A DNA stretch of 64,000 nt from Adlercreutzia muris (GTDB lineage Bacteria > Actinomycetota > Coriobacteriia > Coriobacteriales > Eggerthellaceae): positions 1 through 64,000 of the forward strand of contig NZ_WAJS01000013.1 in assembly GCF_008831045.1 (NCBI RefSeq), given 5' to 3'. This document shows, piece after piece, positions 24,901 to 33,585 of this stretch (its first letter is position 1; every line of letters starts with the position of its first letter). Both the position numbers and the translations under genes were made by a program. The notes under the pieces were generated by a model that was not told the DNA's origin, did not search any database, and saw only the letters and a program-made list of their open reading frames with translations.

Positions 24901-27231
24901 ATGGCAATCAACATCGCCCTTGCCGGGAACCCCAACTGCGGCAAGACGACCATGTTCAACGATCTGACCGGCGCGAACCAGTATGTGGGAAACTGGCCCG
25001 GTGTGACTGTTGAGAAGAAGGAGGGCCCCTGGCGACATGACAAGTCGGTGACCATTACCGATCTGCCGGGCGTGTACTCGCTCTCGCCCTACACCCCCGA
25101 GGAAATCGTCACCCGCGACTACCTCATGAGCGGCAAGCCCGATGTGGTGGTGAACCTGGTGGACGCCACCAACCTCGAGCGCAATCTCTACCTCACCACT
25201 CAAATCATCGACCTGGGCATTCCGGTGGTCATCGCTCTGAACATGATGGATCTCGTGGAAAAGAACGGCGATGTCATCGATGTGGCCGGCCTCTCTGCGC
25301 GCCTGGGCTGTCCCGTCGTGGAGACGTCTGCCCTCAAGGGTCGCGGCACCGCCGAGGTCATCGAGGCCGCCCGCGCGGCCGCCTCTGCCGGCACCGCCCC
25401 TGCGACCACCCTGCGCTTTTCCGCCGACGTGGAGGAGGGCCTGGCGCACATCGCCGCCGTCGCCGGGGACCGCATCGCCGGCCGCCACGGCCGCTGGTAC
25501 GCCATCAAGCTCTTCGAGGGCGAGCAACTCACCGTGGACAAGCTGAGCTTGCCGGCCGCCGAGCTCGCCCAGATCGCCGCCATCCGCGACGCGGTGGAAG
25601 ATGCCGAGGACGACGACGCCGAGTCCATCATCACCAACGAGCGCTACGACGGCATCACCGCCGTCTGCGACGCCTGCGTGAAGAAGTCGCCGAAGACCAT
25701 GACCACCACTCAGAAGATCGACCGCGTAGTCACCAATCGCATTCTCGGCATTCCGATCTTCGTCGTCATCATGTTCCTCGTGTACTACATCTCCGTGTCC
25801 ACCGTGGGCACGCTCGTGACCGATTGGGCCAACGACGGCCTGTTCGGCGACGGCTGGCTCTACACCAACACCGAGGCCTACGATGCCGCCGTCGAAGAGT
25901 TCGAGGGCGTCCTGGAAACTGCCGAGGGTGCCGCCGCCTTCGAGGCCGGCGAGCTGGAAGAGCCCGACCCGGCCGACTACGGCCTCTACCACGTGGGCGT
26001 GCCCGTAGTGGTGGGCGGCTGGCTCGAGGCGGTCGGCGCTGCACCGTGGGTGCAATCGCTCGTGCTCGACGGCATCATTGCCGGCGTTGGTGCCGTCATT
26101 GGCTTCGTTCCGCAGCTGATCGTGCTGTTCATCCTGCTCGGCTTCCTGGAGGGCTGCGGGTATATGGCCCGTGTCGCCTTCATCATGGACCGCATCTTCC
26201 GTCGTTTTGGTCTGTCCGGCAAGTCCTTCATTCCCATGCTCATCGCCTCGGGCTGCGGCGTGCCCGCGGTCATGGCCACCAAGACCATCGAGAACGAGAA
26301 GGACCGCCGCATGACCATCATGACCACCACCATGATCCCCTGCGGCGCGAAGCTGCCCATCATTGCGCTCGTGTTCGGCGCGCTCGCCGGCGGCGACTAC
26401 GAGGCCACCTGGTGGGTCGCCCCGGTGTTCTACTTCCTGGGCCTGGCCGCCATCATCCTGTCCTGCATCATCTTGAAGAAGTTCCGCGCCTTTACCGGCG
26501 AGGTGGCCCCCTTCATCATGGAGCTGCCCCAGTACCATCTGCCCACGGTGAAGAACGTGCTTCTGTCCATGTGGGAGCGCGTGCGCAGCTACGTGGTGAA
26601 GGCCGGTACCATCATCTTCCTGTCCTCTATGGTCATCTGGTTCCTGCTGAACTTCGGCTTCTACGAGGGCTCCTTCGGCCTGCTCGACTCCGAGATGGAC
26701 GGCTATATCCAGTACAGCCTCATGGCCGGCCTCGGCAACTTGCTCGCCTGGGTCTTCGTTCCGCTCGGCTTCGGCAACTGGGAGTCTGCCGTCACCTCCA
26801 TCACGGGGCTGGTGGCCAAGGAGAACGTCGTGGCCACGGTGGGCGTCATCACGAGCCTCGGCGAGGCCGGCGAGACCGACCCGTCCCTGTGGGCGTCGTT
26901 TGCCGCCATGCTCGGCGGCGGCAGCGCCGCCATCATGGCCTTCTGCGCCTTCAACCTGTTGTGCGCCCCCTGCTTCGCCGCCATCGGCACTATCCGTCGC
27001 CAGATGATGTCCGCGAAGTGGACCTGGGCCGCCATCGGCTACATGACCGTCTTCGCCTGGTGCGTGGGACTTATGCTCTATCAGTTTGTCGGCTTGGCCA
27101 CCGGCGAAGTCGCCTTCAACCCCTTCACGGCTTTGGCCGTCGTGGTGGCCGCCGGCATGCTCTTCCTGCTGCTGCGCCCGGCTGCCAAGCCGGGCGCGGC
27201 CACGCTGAAGACAGTGGCCGACAACGCCTAA
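24901..27231 (+). CDS. feoB: ferrous iron transporter FeoB
   Basis: A 776-residue FeoB. The N-terminal G domain has G1 GNPNCGKTT (9-17), G3 DLPGVYSL and G4 NMMD. The membrane part has two Gate segments (LLGFLEGCGYMARVAFIMDR, IPMLIASGCGVPAVMATKTI) and about ten helices. It imports Fe(II) across the cytoplasmic membrane. AGGAGAAGGAAAGG precedes the ATG. It has the full family length and no defect is seen. Confidence 0.96.
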   Translation: MAINIALAGNPNCGKTTMFNDLTGANQYVGNWPGVTVEKKEGPWRHDKSVTITDLPGVYSLSPYTPEEIVTRDYLMSGKPDVVVNLVDATNLERNLYLTTQIIDLGIPVVIALNMMDLVEKNGDVIDVAGLSARLGCPVVETSALKGRGTAEVIEAARAAASAGTAPATTLRFSADVEEGLAHIAAVAGDRIAGRHGRWYAIKLFEGEQLTVDKLSLPAAELAQIAAIRDAVEDAEDDDAESIITNERYDGITAVCDACVKKSPKTMTTTQKIDRVVTNRILGIPIFVVIMFLVYYISVSTVGTLVTDWANDGLFGDGWLYTNTEAYDAAVEEFEGVLETAEGAAAFEAGELEEPDPADYGLYHVGVPVVVGGWLEAVGAAPWVQSLVLDGIIAGVGAVIGFVPQLIVLFILLGFLEGCGYMARVAFIMDRIFRRFGLSGKSFIPMLIASGCGVPAVMATKTIENEKDRRMTIMTTTMIPCGAKLPIIALVFGALAGGDYEATWWVAPVFYFLGLAAIILSCIILKKFRAFTGEVAPFIMELPQYHLPTVKNVLLSMWERVRSYVVKAGTIIFLSSMVIWFLLNFGFYEGSFGLLDSEMDGYIQYSLMAGLGNLLAWVFVPLGFGNWESAVTSITGLVAKENVVATVGVITSLGEAGETDPSLWASFAAMLGGGSAAIMAFCAFNLLCAPCFAAIGTIRRQMMSAKWTWAAIGYMTVFAWCVGLMLYQFVGLATGEVAFNPFTALAVVVAAGMLFLLLRPAAKPGAATLKTVADNA

Positions 27232-27323
27232 ACGTTCGTTTCCCGCCATGCACCTCGCGCCGCTTTGTGCCGCGGAAGTCGGCGCGGCGCCTGTCGGAAC
27301 GGCATGATCGCAAAGGATTCGCC

Positions 27324-27527
27324 ATGCAGGAACTCATTCTCAATGGACCCACCATCGTCATCCTGATTGCCATCGCGGCTCTTGCGGTGCTCTCTGTCCG
27401 CCGTATGACCCGTCGCGGCCTGTGCGATTGCGGCGACCGGTGCGAGGGGGGCTGCCACGGCTGCTCCGGGTGCGCGGCGGCGGAATCGATGACAGCCGCG
27501 ATGGAGGAGGCGGCGCGGAAAGAGTAG
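27324..27527 (+). CDS. FeoB-associated Cys-rich membrane protein
   Basis: A 67-residue protein. An N-terminal membrane helix (PTIVILIAIAALAVLSVRRM) is followed by a cysteine cluster (CDCGDRCEGGCHGCSGCAA). This is the architecture of the small Cys-rich proteins commonly encoded just after feoB; their role is not settled. AAAGGATTCGCC precedes the ATG. It ends the feo operon, before a strong terminator. Confidence 0.85.
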   Translation: MQELILNGPTIVILIAIAALAVLSVRRMTRRGLCDCGDRCEGGCHGCSGCAAAESMTAAMEEAARKE

Positions 27528-27657
27528 GCGCTGCGGGGTCGCGCGGCCCGGGGTCGCGGTCGGCGTCACGGCCGCTGCATGGCGCGCAGGTGCAGAAGCA
27601 CGGCTTGTCTTGCAGGTCAAGCAACCGCTGGCAAACCGTTGGCGAAAACAATGTGAA

Positions 27658-27694
27658 CGAGGCTCGGAACTCTGTGTCCGAGCCTCGTTTTTTT
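27658..27694 (+). terminator. intrinsic terminator of the feo operon
   Basis: A perfect 11-bp stem (CGAGGCTCGGA/TCCGAGCCTCG) with an 8-nt loop is followed by seven T residues. It separates feo from the DtxR-type gene. Confidence 0.9.
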
Positions 27695-27742
27695 GCCGGG
27701 GCCGTGATACCATGGCATGACGTATCTGATAAGGAGAGCGCT

Positions 27743-28123
27743 GTGGTAAAGACATCCATGTCCCACGAGGACTACCTCGAGGCCATCGTCATGCTGGGAG
27801 GCACGACGGATGTCCCCGTGCGCTCGGTGGACGTGGCCAACAAGCTGGGTGTATCCAAAGCCTCGGTGAACAAGGCCATCTCCGCCCTGAAGGAGCAGCA
27901 GCTCGTCATCCAGCCCCACTACGGCGATATCACCCTGACCGAGGAGGGCTACGCCTACGGCAGCTCGGTCCTCGGCCGCCACCGCATGCTCTTCGACTTC
28001 CTCACCCAGGCCGTGGGCATTCCGCCGGATGTGGCCGAGGACGAGGCCTGTCAGATGGAGCATGCCATCAGCGACGAGTCCTTCAAGAAATGGGAGGCCT
28101 TCGTCAAAGGCCTCGATTTGTAG
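27743..28123 (+). CDS. DtxR/MntR-family metal-dependent regulator
   Basis: A 126-residue regulator with a winged helix (EDYLEAIVML, VDVANKLGVSKASVNKAISA) and the start of the metal/dimerisation domain (GRHRMLFDFLTQ, EDEACQMEHAIS). His, Glu and Cys ligand positions of DtxR proteins are recognisable. It is short: the C-terminal SH3-like domain is absent, as in MntR. The start is GTG 27743 behind AAGGAGAGC. Inference: it represses feo through the GTTAAC palindromes when iron is sufficient. Confidence 0.88.
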   Translation: MVKTSMSHEDYLEAIVMLGGTTDVPVRSVDVANKLGVSKASVNKAISALKEQQLVIQPHYGDITLTEEGYAYGSSVLGRHRMLFDFLTQAVGIPPDVAEDEACQMEHAISDESFKKWEAFVKGLDL

Positions 28124-28213
28124 ACGGGCCCCATCGCCCGACCGGCCCACCCGCTTTCGACTGACTACCCGCCCCAGAAACGAACCCCGGCAGCGAAAGG
28201 AAGTTCCATCCCT

Positions 28214-29272
28214 GTGCCACGCCAGGCCAACATCGTCTCCTTCGACGCAGCGCGTCGCGCCGCGGGCACCTGCGTGCCCGGGCGTGCGTCCGCGCGTCCT
28301 GCCGGCCGCACGGCGGCAGCCGTGCTCGACGGGGCCGGGGAAGTGCGCGTGCGCTCGGCTGGCCGCCGCCCCGCGGGCTCGCCGGCAGGGGCAGAGCGCC
28401 CCGTCGGCCGCGCCGCCGACACGGCCACGGCCTTCCCGGGCGCCCGCGCGACGTCTTCCGCAGCCCCGCCGCGCACCGCTGGGGCCGGCAGGCCCCACAA
28501 CCCCACACCGAGCTGGTACGACGACGGCGCCTCGGCGCGCCCCCGTCCCGATGACGGCTTTCTTTCCGGGGCCGCTGGCCGGGCCGAGAACGAGGCCGGC
28601 GAGGAATACGAGGCACGGCTGCTGGCCGCCCTCGAGGAGCGCGAGCGCGGCCCCTTGGGTCGTTTGGCCGCCAAGCGCCGGGAGCGTGCCAAGGAGCGGG
28701 CCGGCAAGGCGTACTTCCGCCAGTACGAGGCCGGGAAGGCCTCCGATGCCGCCCAGGGCGGTCCCCGTGCAGCGGTGTACAAGGGGGAGATGGGCTCGTC
28801 CCACAAGCGTTCTTCCCGCATGCAGCAGCAGGCGACCTCGGGCTCGGCTCGGCGCGGCCGCGCTGCCATGGCCGCGGCCGAGAAGCCGTCGCTGTTCGCG
28901 CGGCCGCCCCTCATGGGGTTGGCGGCCACGGTCCTCTGCATCGCCTTCGCGGCGGCCTTTCTCTACGGTCCGGCCCAGCAGCTTTACGTGGACATGCGCG
29001 AGAGGGATCGCCTGGCAGCCGAGTACGAGGCCGTGGTGGAGCGCAACGAGGCCCTCGGTGCCCAGGTGGACGCCCTCCAGACCGATGCGGGCATCGAGGA
29101 TGCCGCCCGCACGCAGCTCGGCTGGGTGCGGGAGGGCGAGCACGCGGTGTCGGTGGCCGGGCTCGCCGAGCGCGAGAAGCCGGAATTCCGCGGCAACATC
29201 CTCTCCGAGGACATCGAGCTGCCGGATACCTGGTACTCGGGAGTGCTCGACCCGCTGTTCGGGGTGTCCTGA
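28214..29272 (+). CDS. FtsB/DivIC-like septum formation initiator with long N-terminal extension
   Basis: A 352-residue protein. Only the last ~125 residues match FtsB/DivIC: one membrane helix (LMGLAATVLCIAFAAAFLYG) and then a coiled coil (RDRLAAEYEAVVERNEALGA) ending in the LGWVREGEHAV segment. The first ~235 residues are Arg/Ala/Pro-rich and probably disordered cytoplasmic sequence. FtsB-like proteins bridge divisome components. The start is GTG 28214 with GAAAGGAAG upstream. A Ppx/GppA gene follows, a common actinobacterial neighbour. Confidence 0.78.
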   Translation: MPRQANIVSFDAARRAAGTCVPGRASARPAGRTAAAVLDGAGEVRVRSAGRRPAGSPAGAERPVGRAADTATAFPGARATSSAAPPRTAGAGRPHNPTPSWYDDGASARPRPDDGFLSGAAGRAENEAGEEYEARLLAALEERERGPLGRLAAKRRERAKERAGKAYFRQYEAGKASDAAQGGPRAAVYKGEMGSSHKRSSRMQQQATSGSARRGRAAMAAAEKPSLFARPPLMGLAATVLCIAFAAAFLYGPAQQLYVDMRERDRLAAEYEAVVERNEALGAQVDALQTDAGIEDAARTQLGWVREGEHAVSVAGLAEREKPEFRGNILSEDIELPDTWYSGVLDPLFGVS

Positions 29273-29340
29273 GGCTTTCGTGCGGCGGGAGCGGTTGCGC
29301 TCTGTCGGCGGTTTTGGCGATCTCTTGAAAGGAAGCTAGC

Positions 29341-30291
29341 ATGGCCTATCGCAACGGGCGGTTCGCCGCCTTGGACATTGGCACGGTGACCTGCCGTCTG
29401 CTCGTGGCCGACGTGGATGCGGGCCGCATTCGCGAGGTGGCCAAGGAGTACGCCATCACCGATTTGGGCGTGGGAGTGGATGCGACGGGACGTCTGTCGC
29501 AGGAGGCCATCGAGCGCGTGCTCTCAACGGTTGACCGCTATCGGGAGGTGCTCGCGCGCAACGACGGGCCCGCGCATCCCGTAGAGAGGCTCATCGCTAT
29601 GGCCACCTCAGCATCGCGCGATGCTGAGAACGGCGCCGATTTCGTGCGCCAGCTCGCCGAGCACGGCGTGTCGCTGGCCGTTATTCCCGGCGAGCGCGAG
29701 GCACAGCTCACCTTCGTCGGCGCATCGAGCGATTTTCCCGGTGAGAACCTGCTCGTGGTGGACATCGGCGGCGGCTCCACGGAGATCGTGGCCGGCCGTT
29801 TCGGAGAGGGGCCCGTGGCGGTGCGCTCCTTCGATATCGGCTGCCGCCGCGTGACGGAGCGCTTCTTCCGCGACGATCCGCCGACGGCCGCGCAAATCGG
29901 GCAGGCGCGGTCCTGGATGCGGGAGGCCATGGCGTCGTACTTCGCCGATCTGGCCGATCGGGGCTTTGCCGTCGATCGCGTGGTGGCCGTGGCCGGAACC
30001 GCCACGAGCGTGGTGGCCATCCGCGAGGCTATGGAGGTCTACGACTCGTCCCGAGTGCACCGGGCGCGGGTGACGGCGGCCGAGCTTCAGGCCATCGAGC
30101 GACGCCTGGCCGCCGAGACGCTGGCGGAGCGCGAGCGCACCGTGGGGCTCGACCCCAAGCGCGCTGGCGTCATCGTGGCGGGGCTCGTCATTCTGGAGGA
30201 AGTGCTCGCCCTTGCCGGGGCCGAGGCCTACACGGCCAGCGAGTCGGATATCCTGCACGGGATGATTCTGGAGGCGGCGCGCGAAGAATAG
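29341..30291 (+). CDS. Ppx/GppA-family phosphatase
   Basis: A 316-residue protein of the exopolyphosphatase/pppGpp phosphohydrolase family, in the ASKHA fold. Motifs are LDIGTVTCRLLVADV, MATSASRDAENG, and VVDIGGGSTEIVAGRF for phosphate binding. Length matches the short actinobacterial Ppx2-type. It would hydrolyse polyphosphate or pppGpp; which one cannot be told. GAAAGGAAGCTAGC precedes the ATG. Confidence 0.9.
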   Translation: MAYRNGRFAALDIGTVTCRLLVADVDAGRIREVAKEYAITDLGVGVDATGRLSQEAIERVLSTVDRYREVLARNDGPAHPVERLIAMATSASRDAENGADFVRQLAEHGVSLAVIPGEREAQLTFVGASSDFPGENLLVVDIGGGSTEIVAGRFGEGPVAVRSFDIGCRRVTERFFRDDPPTAAQIGQARSWMREAMASYFADLADRGFAVDRVVAVAGTATSVVAIREAMEVYDSSRVHRARVTAAELQAIERRLAAETLAERERTVGLDPKRAGVIVAGLVILEEVLALAGAEAYTASESDILHGMILEAAREE

Positions 30292-30360
30292 GGCGCCTGC
30301 GGGCCAAAACCCGAGGCGGGCCTCCGCTGCGCCAGTTCGCCCGGGAGGTGGCGCGGTATA

Positions 30361-30443
30361 TGGTAGGGGCGGTGGGACTCGAACCCACAATCCGAAGAGG
30401 CGGATTTTAAGTCCGCTGCGTATGCCAATTCCGCCACGCCCCC
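30361..30443 (-). tRNA. tRNA-Leu (anticodon TAA)
   Basis: The minus strand reads as a class II tRNA. The acceptor begins GGGGGCG, the anticodon stem-loop GCGGA-CTTAAAA-TCCGC gives TAA (leucine, UUA codons), there is a short variable arm, the T-loop is GGTTCGAGTCC, and an encoded ACCA end is present. Confidence 0.94.
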
Positions 30444-30544
30444 ACGGCACGACTCTCGGTGTCCGCCCATGATACCACGACCCGCCCGGGACGCTGCCGG
30501 AAGAGCGGCGAGACGCGAGCGGGACTCGGATGCGACCCGGCGAA

Positions 30545-30570
30545 TTAATCTCCGGTTAATCGAAAGCTTA
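30545..30570 (+). promoter_or_regulatory. TTAA direct-repeat operator upstream of the sensor kinase operon
   Basis: TTAAT occurs at 30545 and 30556, an 11-bp step, followed at the same offset by AAAGCTTA (30563-30570). The same module, with three TTAA steps of 11 bp, lies before the molybdoenzyme operon at 33549-33585. Eleven-bp direct repeats are typical of OmpR/PhoB-type regulators, so the response regulator at 32478 is the likely binder and would autoregulate. Confidence 0.6.
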
Positions 30571-30660
30571 GGCAAAAATTAGCGCCCATCGCGTCTGAAG
30601 GGGGTTACTATGGGGCATGCAGGGGCGATGCCCGCAGCGGTGCGTCGAGGGGAGGCGGAT

Positions 30661-32370
30661 GTGAAGGCGCGAAACGTCAGCTTACGCGTGATATGTGTGC
30701 TGGTGCTGACGGCGGTGTTCGTTGCGGCAACGGCGGCCTTCACCTTCTTCGACATCCGCACCCAGACGGAGCACATGGAAGACTCGCTGGCCGAGGAGGC
30801 CCGCACCTTCGCCCGCGAGATGGATGCCGTCTGGCAGTTCATGGACAATTCCCAGTACACCATCAACAACACCAGCGACGGCGTATTCGAGTTCAAGGGC
30901 CTGCACTGCGCCATCGTGGGGAAGAGCGTGGGGGCCATCTTCTCGGCGGGCAACGACTACTCCATCAGGTACACGAACTTCGAGCCGCGTCGCGCCCAGG
31001 ACAAGCCTGACTCCTTCGAGGCCGAGGCCCTCACATTGTTCGGCGAGGGCTCTGCTATCGAGCACTACCGCATCGTCGAGGACGATGACGACGCCGACCG
31101 CGCCCAGACCTCCGCCGACAGCGGGGCTGCCCAGTTCCGCTACGTGCAGGCTCTGCGCGTGAACGAGAGCTGCCTGGAATGCCACGGGGAGCCGGCCGGC
31201 GAGATCGACATCACGGGCTTTCCCAAGGAGGGCTGGACGCTCGACTCCGTCGGCGGCGCCATCAGCGTGGTCATCCCGCTCGAGCAGCAGTACCAGGCCC
31301 TGCGCGACAATGTGATACGTGACGTGGCGTTCTTCCTGCTTTTGGCCACGTTCATCGGCATCGTGGTTTTCGGGCTCATGACCGCGTTCGTGCTGCGCCC
31401 CCTCGAGGCCATGAAGAGGGCTTTCGGCGCCGTGGGAGAAGGCCGGCTGGAGCACTCCATGGACGATGCGGGCACCGCCCGCGAGATCGCGAGCCTCATC
31501 GAGCGCTTCAACGCCATGGCCAAGGAGCTGCGCGTGACGTACGCGGGCCTGGAGGACCAGGTTGCGGAGCGCACGCGCGATCTGCGGCGCGCCAACGAGG
31601 AGCTCGCGGCGCAGCGCGACAGCCTGGAGGCCCTCAGCGAGAAGCTGGCGAAGGAGTCGCAGGTCAAAAGCGACTTGCTCTCCATGGTGAATCACGAGCT
31701 GCGCACCCCGCTCACGTCTATCATCACGCTATCGCAGATCGCCCTGGAATCGAACGGGGGCGACGTGGAGGAGCGGAGCAGCTGGGAGGAGGTGCGCAAA
31801 TCCAGCTCGGTGCTGCTCGGCATGATCAACAACATGCTCGACATCGCGCGGTCCGATGCCGGAGCGATGGCGGTGAGCAGGGAGCTCATGGATTTGGGCG
31901 ACATCGTGGCGTCGGCCCAGGGGACTATCGGGCCTTTGGCGGTCGGCGCGCGCGTGGGCCTGAAGACGGCGGTGGCCCCCGACGTGCCGCTCGTGAACGG
32001 CGATTACGAGAAGATGCTGCGCATCCTGGAGAACTTGGGCACCAACGCCGTGAAGTTCACCTCGCCGGGCGGCACGGTTTCCATCGAGGTGACGCGCGAG
32101 GCCGCAAGCGGAGACGTGCTAGTGCGCGTGCTCGACGACGGCATCGGCATCGCCGAGGAGGACCGGGAGCGCATCTTCGACCGCTTTTTCCAGGTGGACA
32201 GCTCTGCAACGCGCGTCTACAACGGCAGCGGACTGGGGCTTGCCCTGGTGCGGGAGTACGCGGTGGCCCAGGGCTATGCGGTGTCGGTGGAAAGCGAGCT
32301 GGGGCGCGGAAGCGCGTTCACCGTGCGCATTCCGGCCAGCGAGGCGGTGGAGCTGGGGGACGAGGAGTAG
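30661..32370 (+). CDS. heme-c sensor histidine kinase
   Basis: A ~569-residue membrane kinase. An N-terminal helix (~8-29) is followed by an exported sensor domain of ~185 residues holding one c-type heme motif CLECH (171-175), resembling the Tll0287-like/DUF3365 heme domain. A second helix (~221-245), HAMP, coiled coil, HisKA with MVNHELRTPLTS (His ~345) and HATPase with NGSGLGLALV complete it. It likely senses redox state or a ligand through heme. GTG 30661 has GGGGAGG 6 nt upstream; ATG 30610 with AAGGGGG is an alternative that adds 17 residues. It forms an operon with the regulator 107 bp downstream. Confidence 0.87.
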   Translation: MKARNVSLRVICVLVLTAVFVAATAAFTFFDIRTQTEHMEDSLAEEARTFAREMDAVWQFMDNSQYTINNTSDGVFEFKGLHCAIVGKSVGAIFSAGNDYSIRYTNFEPRRAQDKPDSFEAEALTLFGEGSAIEHYRIVEDDDDADRAQTSADSGAAQFRYVQALRVNESCLECHGEPAGEIDITGFPKEGWTLDSVGGAISVVIPLEQQYQALRDNVIRDVAFFLLLATFIGIVVFGLMTAFVLRPLEAMKRAFGAVGEGRLEHSMDDAGTAREIASLIERFNAMAKELRVTYAGLEDQVAERTRDLRRANEELAAQRDSLEALSEKLAKESQVKSDLLSMVNHELRTPLTSIITLSQIALESNGGDVEERSSWEEVRKSSSVLLGMINNMLDIARSDAGAMAVSRELMDLGDIVASAQGTIGPLAVGARVGLKTAVAPDVPLVNGDYEKMLRILENLGTNAVKFTSPGGTVSIEVTREAASGDVLVRVLDDGIGIAEEDRERIFDRFFQVDSSATRVYNGSGLGLALVREYAVAQGYAVSVESELGRGSAFTVRIPASEAVELGDEE

Positions 32371-32477
32371 CGGGGGCGCCGGAGCCCCGGCGTCCGGAGG
32401 CTCGGCCGGCGCAGCGGCGCCGACGGGGGCGGCGATACGAGGGCAAGGCGAGGACAAGGCGAGGACGAGGAGGCGGC

Positions 32478-33191
32478 ATGTACAAGGTGATGCTCATCGA
32501 CGACGAGGAGAGCCTGCATGTATCTATCGAGAAGCTGCTGACGCACGCGGGCTACGAGTACTGCGGCGCGCGCGATGCCGAAAGCGGCATGGAGATGCTC
32601 GTGGCCGAGCGGCCCGATCTGGTGCTGCTCGATGTGATGCTGCCGGGCATGAACGGCTTCGACCTCTGCGCGCGCATCCGCGGCGAGGGGCGCCGCATTC
32701 CCATTATCTTCCTGTCGGCGAAGACCGATATCGTGGACAAGTCCATCGGCTTTCGCGCCGGCGGGGACGACTACGTGACCAAGCCCTTCGATGCCACCGA
32801 GCTGCTGCTGCGCATCGAGGCCCATATTCGCCGACACCACGACACCATGGAGTTCGCGCGGTGCACCAACCGCGACGGCTCGGTGACCATTGGGGATTTG
32901 GAAGTGCGCTTCGACGAGTACCAGGTGCTCGTGAAGGGCAAGCCCGCGAACCTGACCACCAAGGAGTTCGAGATCGTGGCGTTTCTGGCCACCCACCCCG
33001 GCAAGGTGTTCACCCGCGGCCAGATTCAGGAGTACATCTGGGGCGAGGGCGAGGCCGATGTGCGCAGCAACTCCATCACCGTGTTCGTGCGCAAGATCCG
33101 CGAGAAGATAGAGAAGAACCCGAGCGAGCCCAAGTACCTGCTCACCGTCCAGCGCGTCGGCTACAAGATGGCCGACGGGTTGGACACTTAA
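32478..33191 (+). CDS. OmpR/PhoB-family response regulator
   Basis: A 237-residue two-domain regulator. The receiver has the acidic pair DDEE, the phospho-acceptor in DLVLLDVMLPGM (~51) and the lysine in DYVTKPF. The C-terminal winged helix has LTTKEFEIVAFLATHPGKVF and ITVFVRKIREKIE. It is the partner of the heme-c kinase. The shared TTAA operators suggest that it controls its own operon and the molybdoenzyme operon downstream. A possible AGGAGGC site precedes the ATG. Confidence 0.94.
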   Translation: MYKVMLIDDEESLHVSIEKLLTHAGYEYCGARDAESGMEMLVAERPDLVLLDVMLPGMNGFDLCARIRGEGRRIPIIFLSAKTDIVDKSIGFRAGGDDYVTKPFDATELLLRIEAHIRRHHDTMEFARCTNRDGSVTIGDLEVRFDEYQVLVKGKPANLTTKEFEIVAFLATHPGKVFTRGQIQEYIWGEGEADVRSNSITVFVRKIREKIEKNPSEPKYLLTVQRVGYKMADGLDT

Positions 33192-33259
33192 TATCCCATA
33201 CATATGTACTCATATTTTTGCCAAATAACCGATATTAATTCGTCCAAATAGACGGTATT

Positions 33260-33340
33260 ATGATCGTAACGGCGACTCCCTATGCCTACCGCCGCGAAGA
33301 CGGCGTCTATGTTGTGCCGTTGGGATGCATTCGACCATAG
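33260..33340 (+). pseudogene. possible gene remnant (C-terminal tail of a lost ORF)
   Basis: A 26-codon reading frame gives MIVTATPYAYRREDGVYVVP and then LGCIRP. It has no ribosome binding site. Its wording resembles the C-terminal tail of a larger protein, possibly a DUF4143-type AAA ATPase; that is my recollection, not a search result. Only about seven more codons are open upstream. It would mark a deletion in this AT-rich gap. Confidence 0.25.
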
Positions 33341-33548
33341 GGGTGTCTCGCAATCAGGCCGACCAATGGCTGGGGAAGCGTAAAGACTGGCAAATGCGCG
33401 GGTGCACGTAGAATTCCTCGGTTCTCAATCCTTCGGCCTGCCGTTGTTCAACTCCCGCAATGAGCTATCGCCAAACCCGAAAATGAAATCGCGCCAAATC
33501 CGAAAACGTCCCTGGTCAAGACCAAAGTTTCAATCGTCCTTTTCGATC

Positions 33549-33585
33549 TTAACATCCCGTTAATATCGAATTAACTCAAAGCTTA
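33549..33585 (+). promoter_or_regulatory. triple TTAA direct-repeat operator before the molybdoenzyme operon
   Basis: TTAAC at 33549, TTAAT at 33560 and TTAAC at 33571 are spaced exactly 11 bp. AAAGCTTA at 33578-33585 stands 7 bp from the start of the last repeat, the same offset as before the kinase operon. This is the expected geometry of an OmpR/PhoB-class site placed upstream of an activator-dependent promoter. Confidence 0.65.

Noticed and set aside
24823-27249. 808-residue ORF antisense to feoB
   Set aside because: A shadow of feoB in high-GC sequence; composition is Gly/His/Ala-rich with no domain and no ribosome binding site.
30610-30660. Longer start for the heme-c kinase
   Set aside because: Not excluded, but the GTG at 30661 has the better site immediately before the first membrane helix.
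33469-33506. Attachment-site direct repeats of an integrated element
   Set aside because: The 15-bp copies are only 23 bp apart, so they cannot flank an element; no integrase is present.
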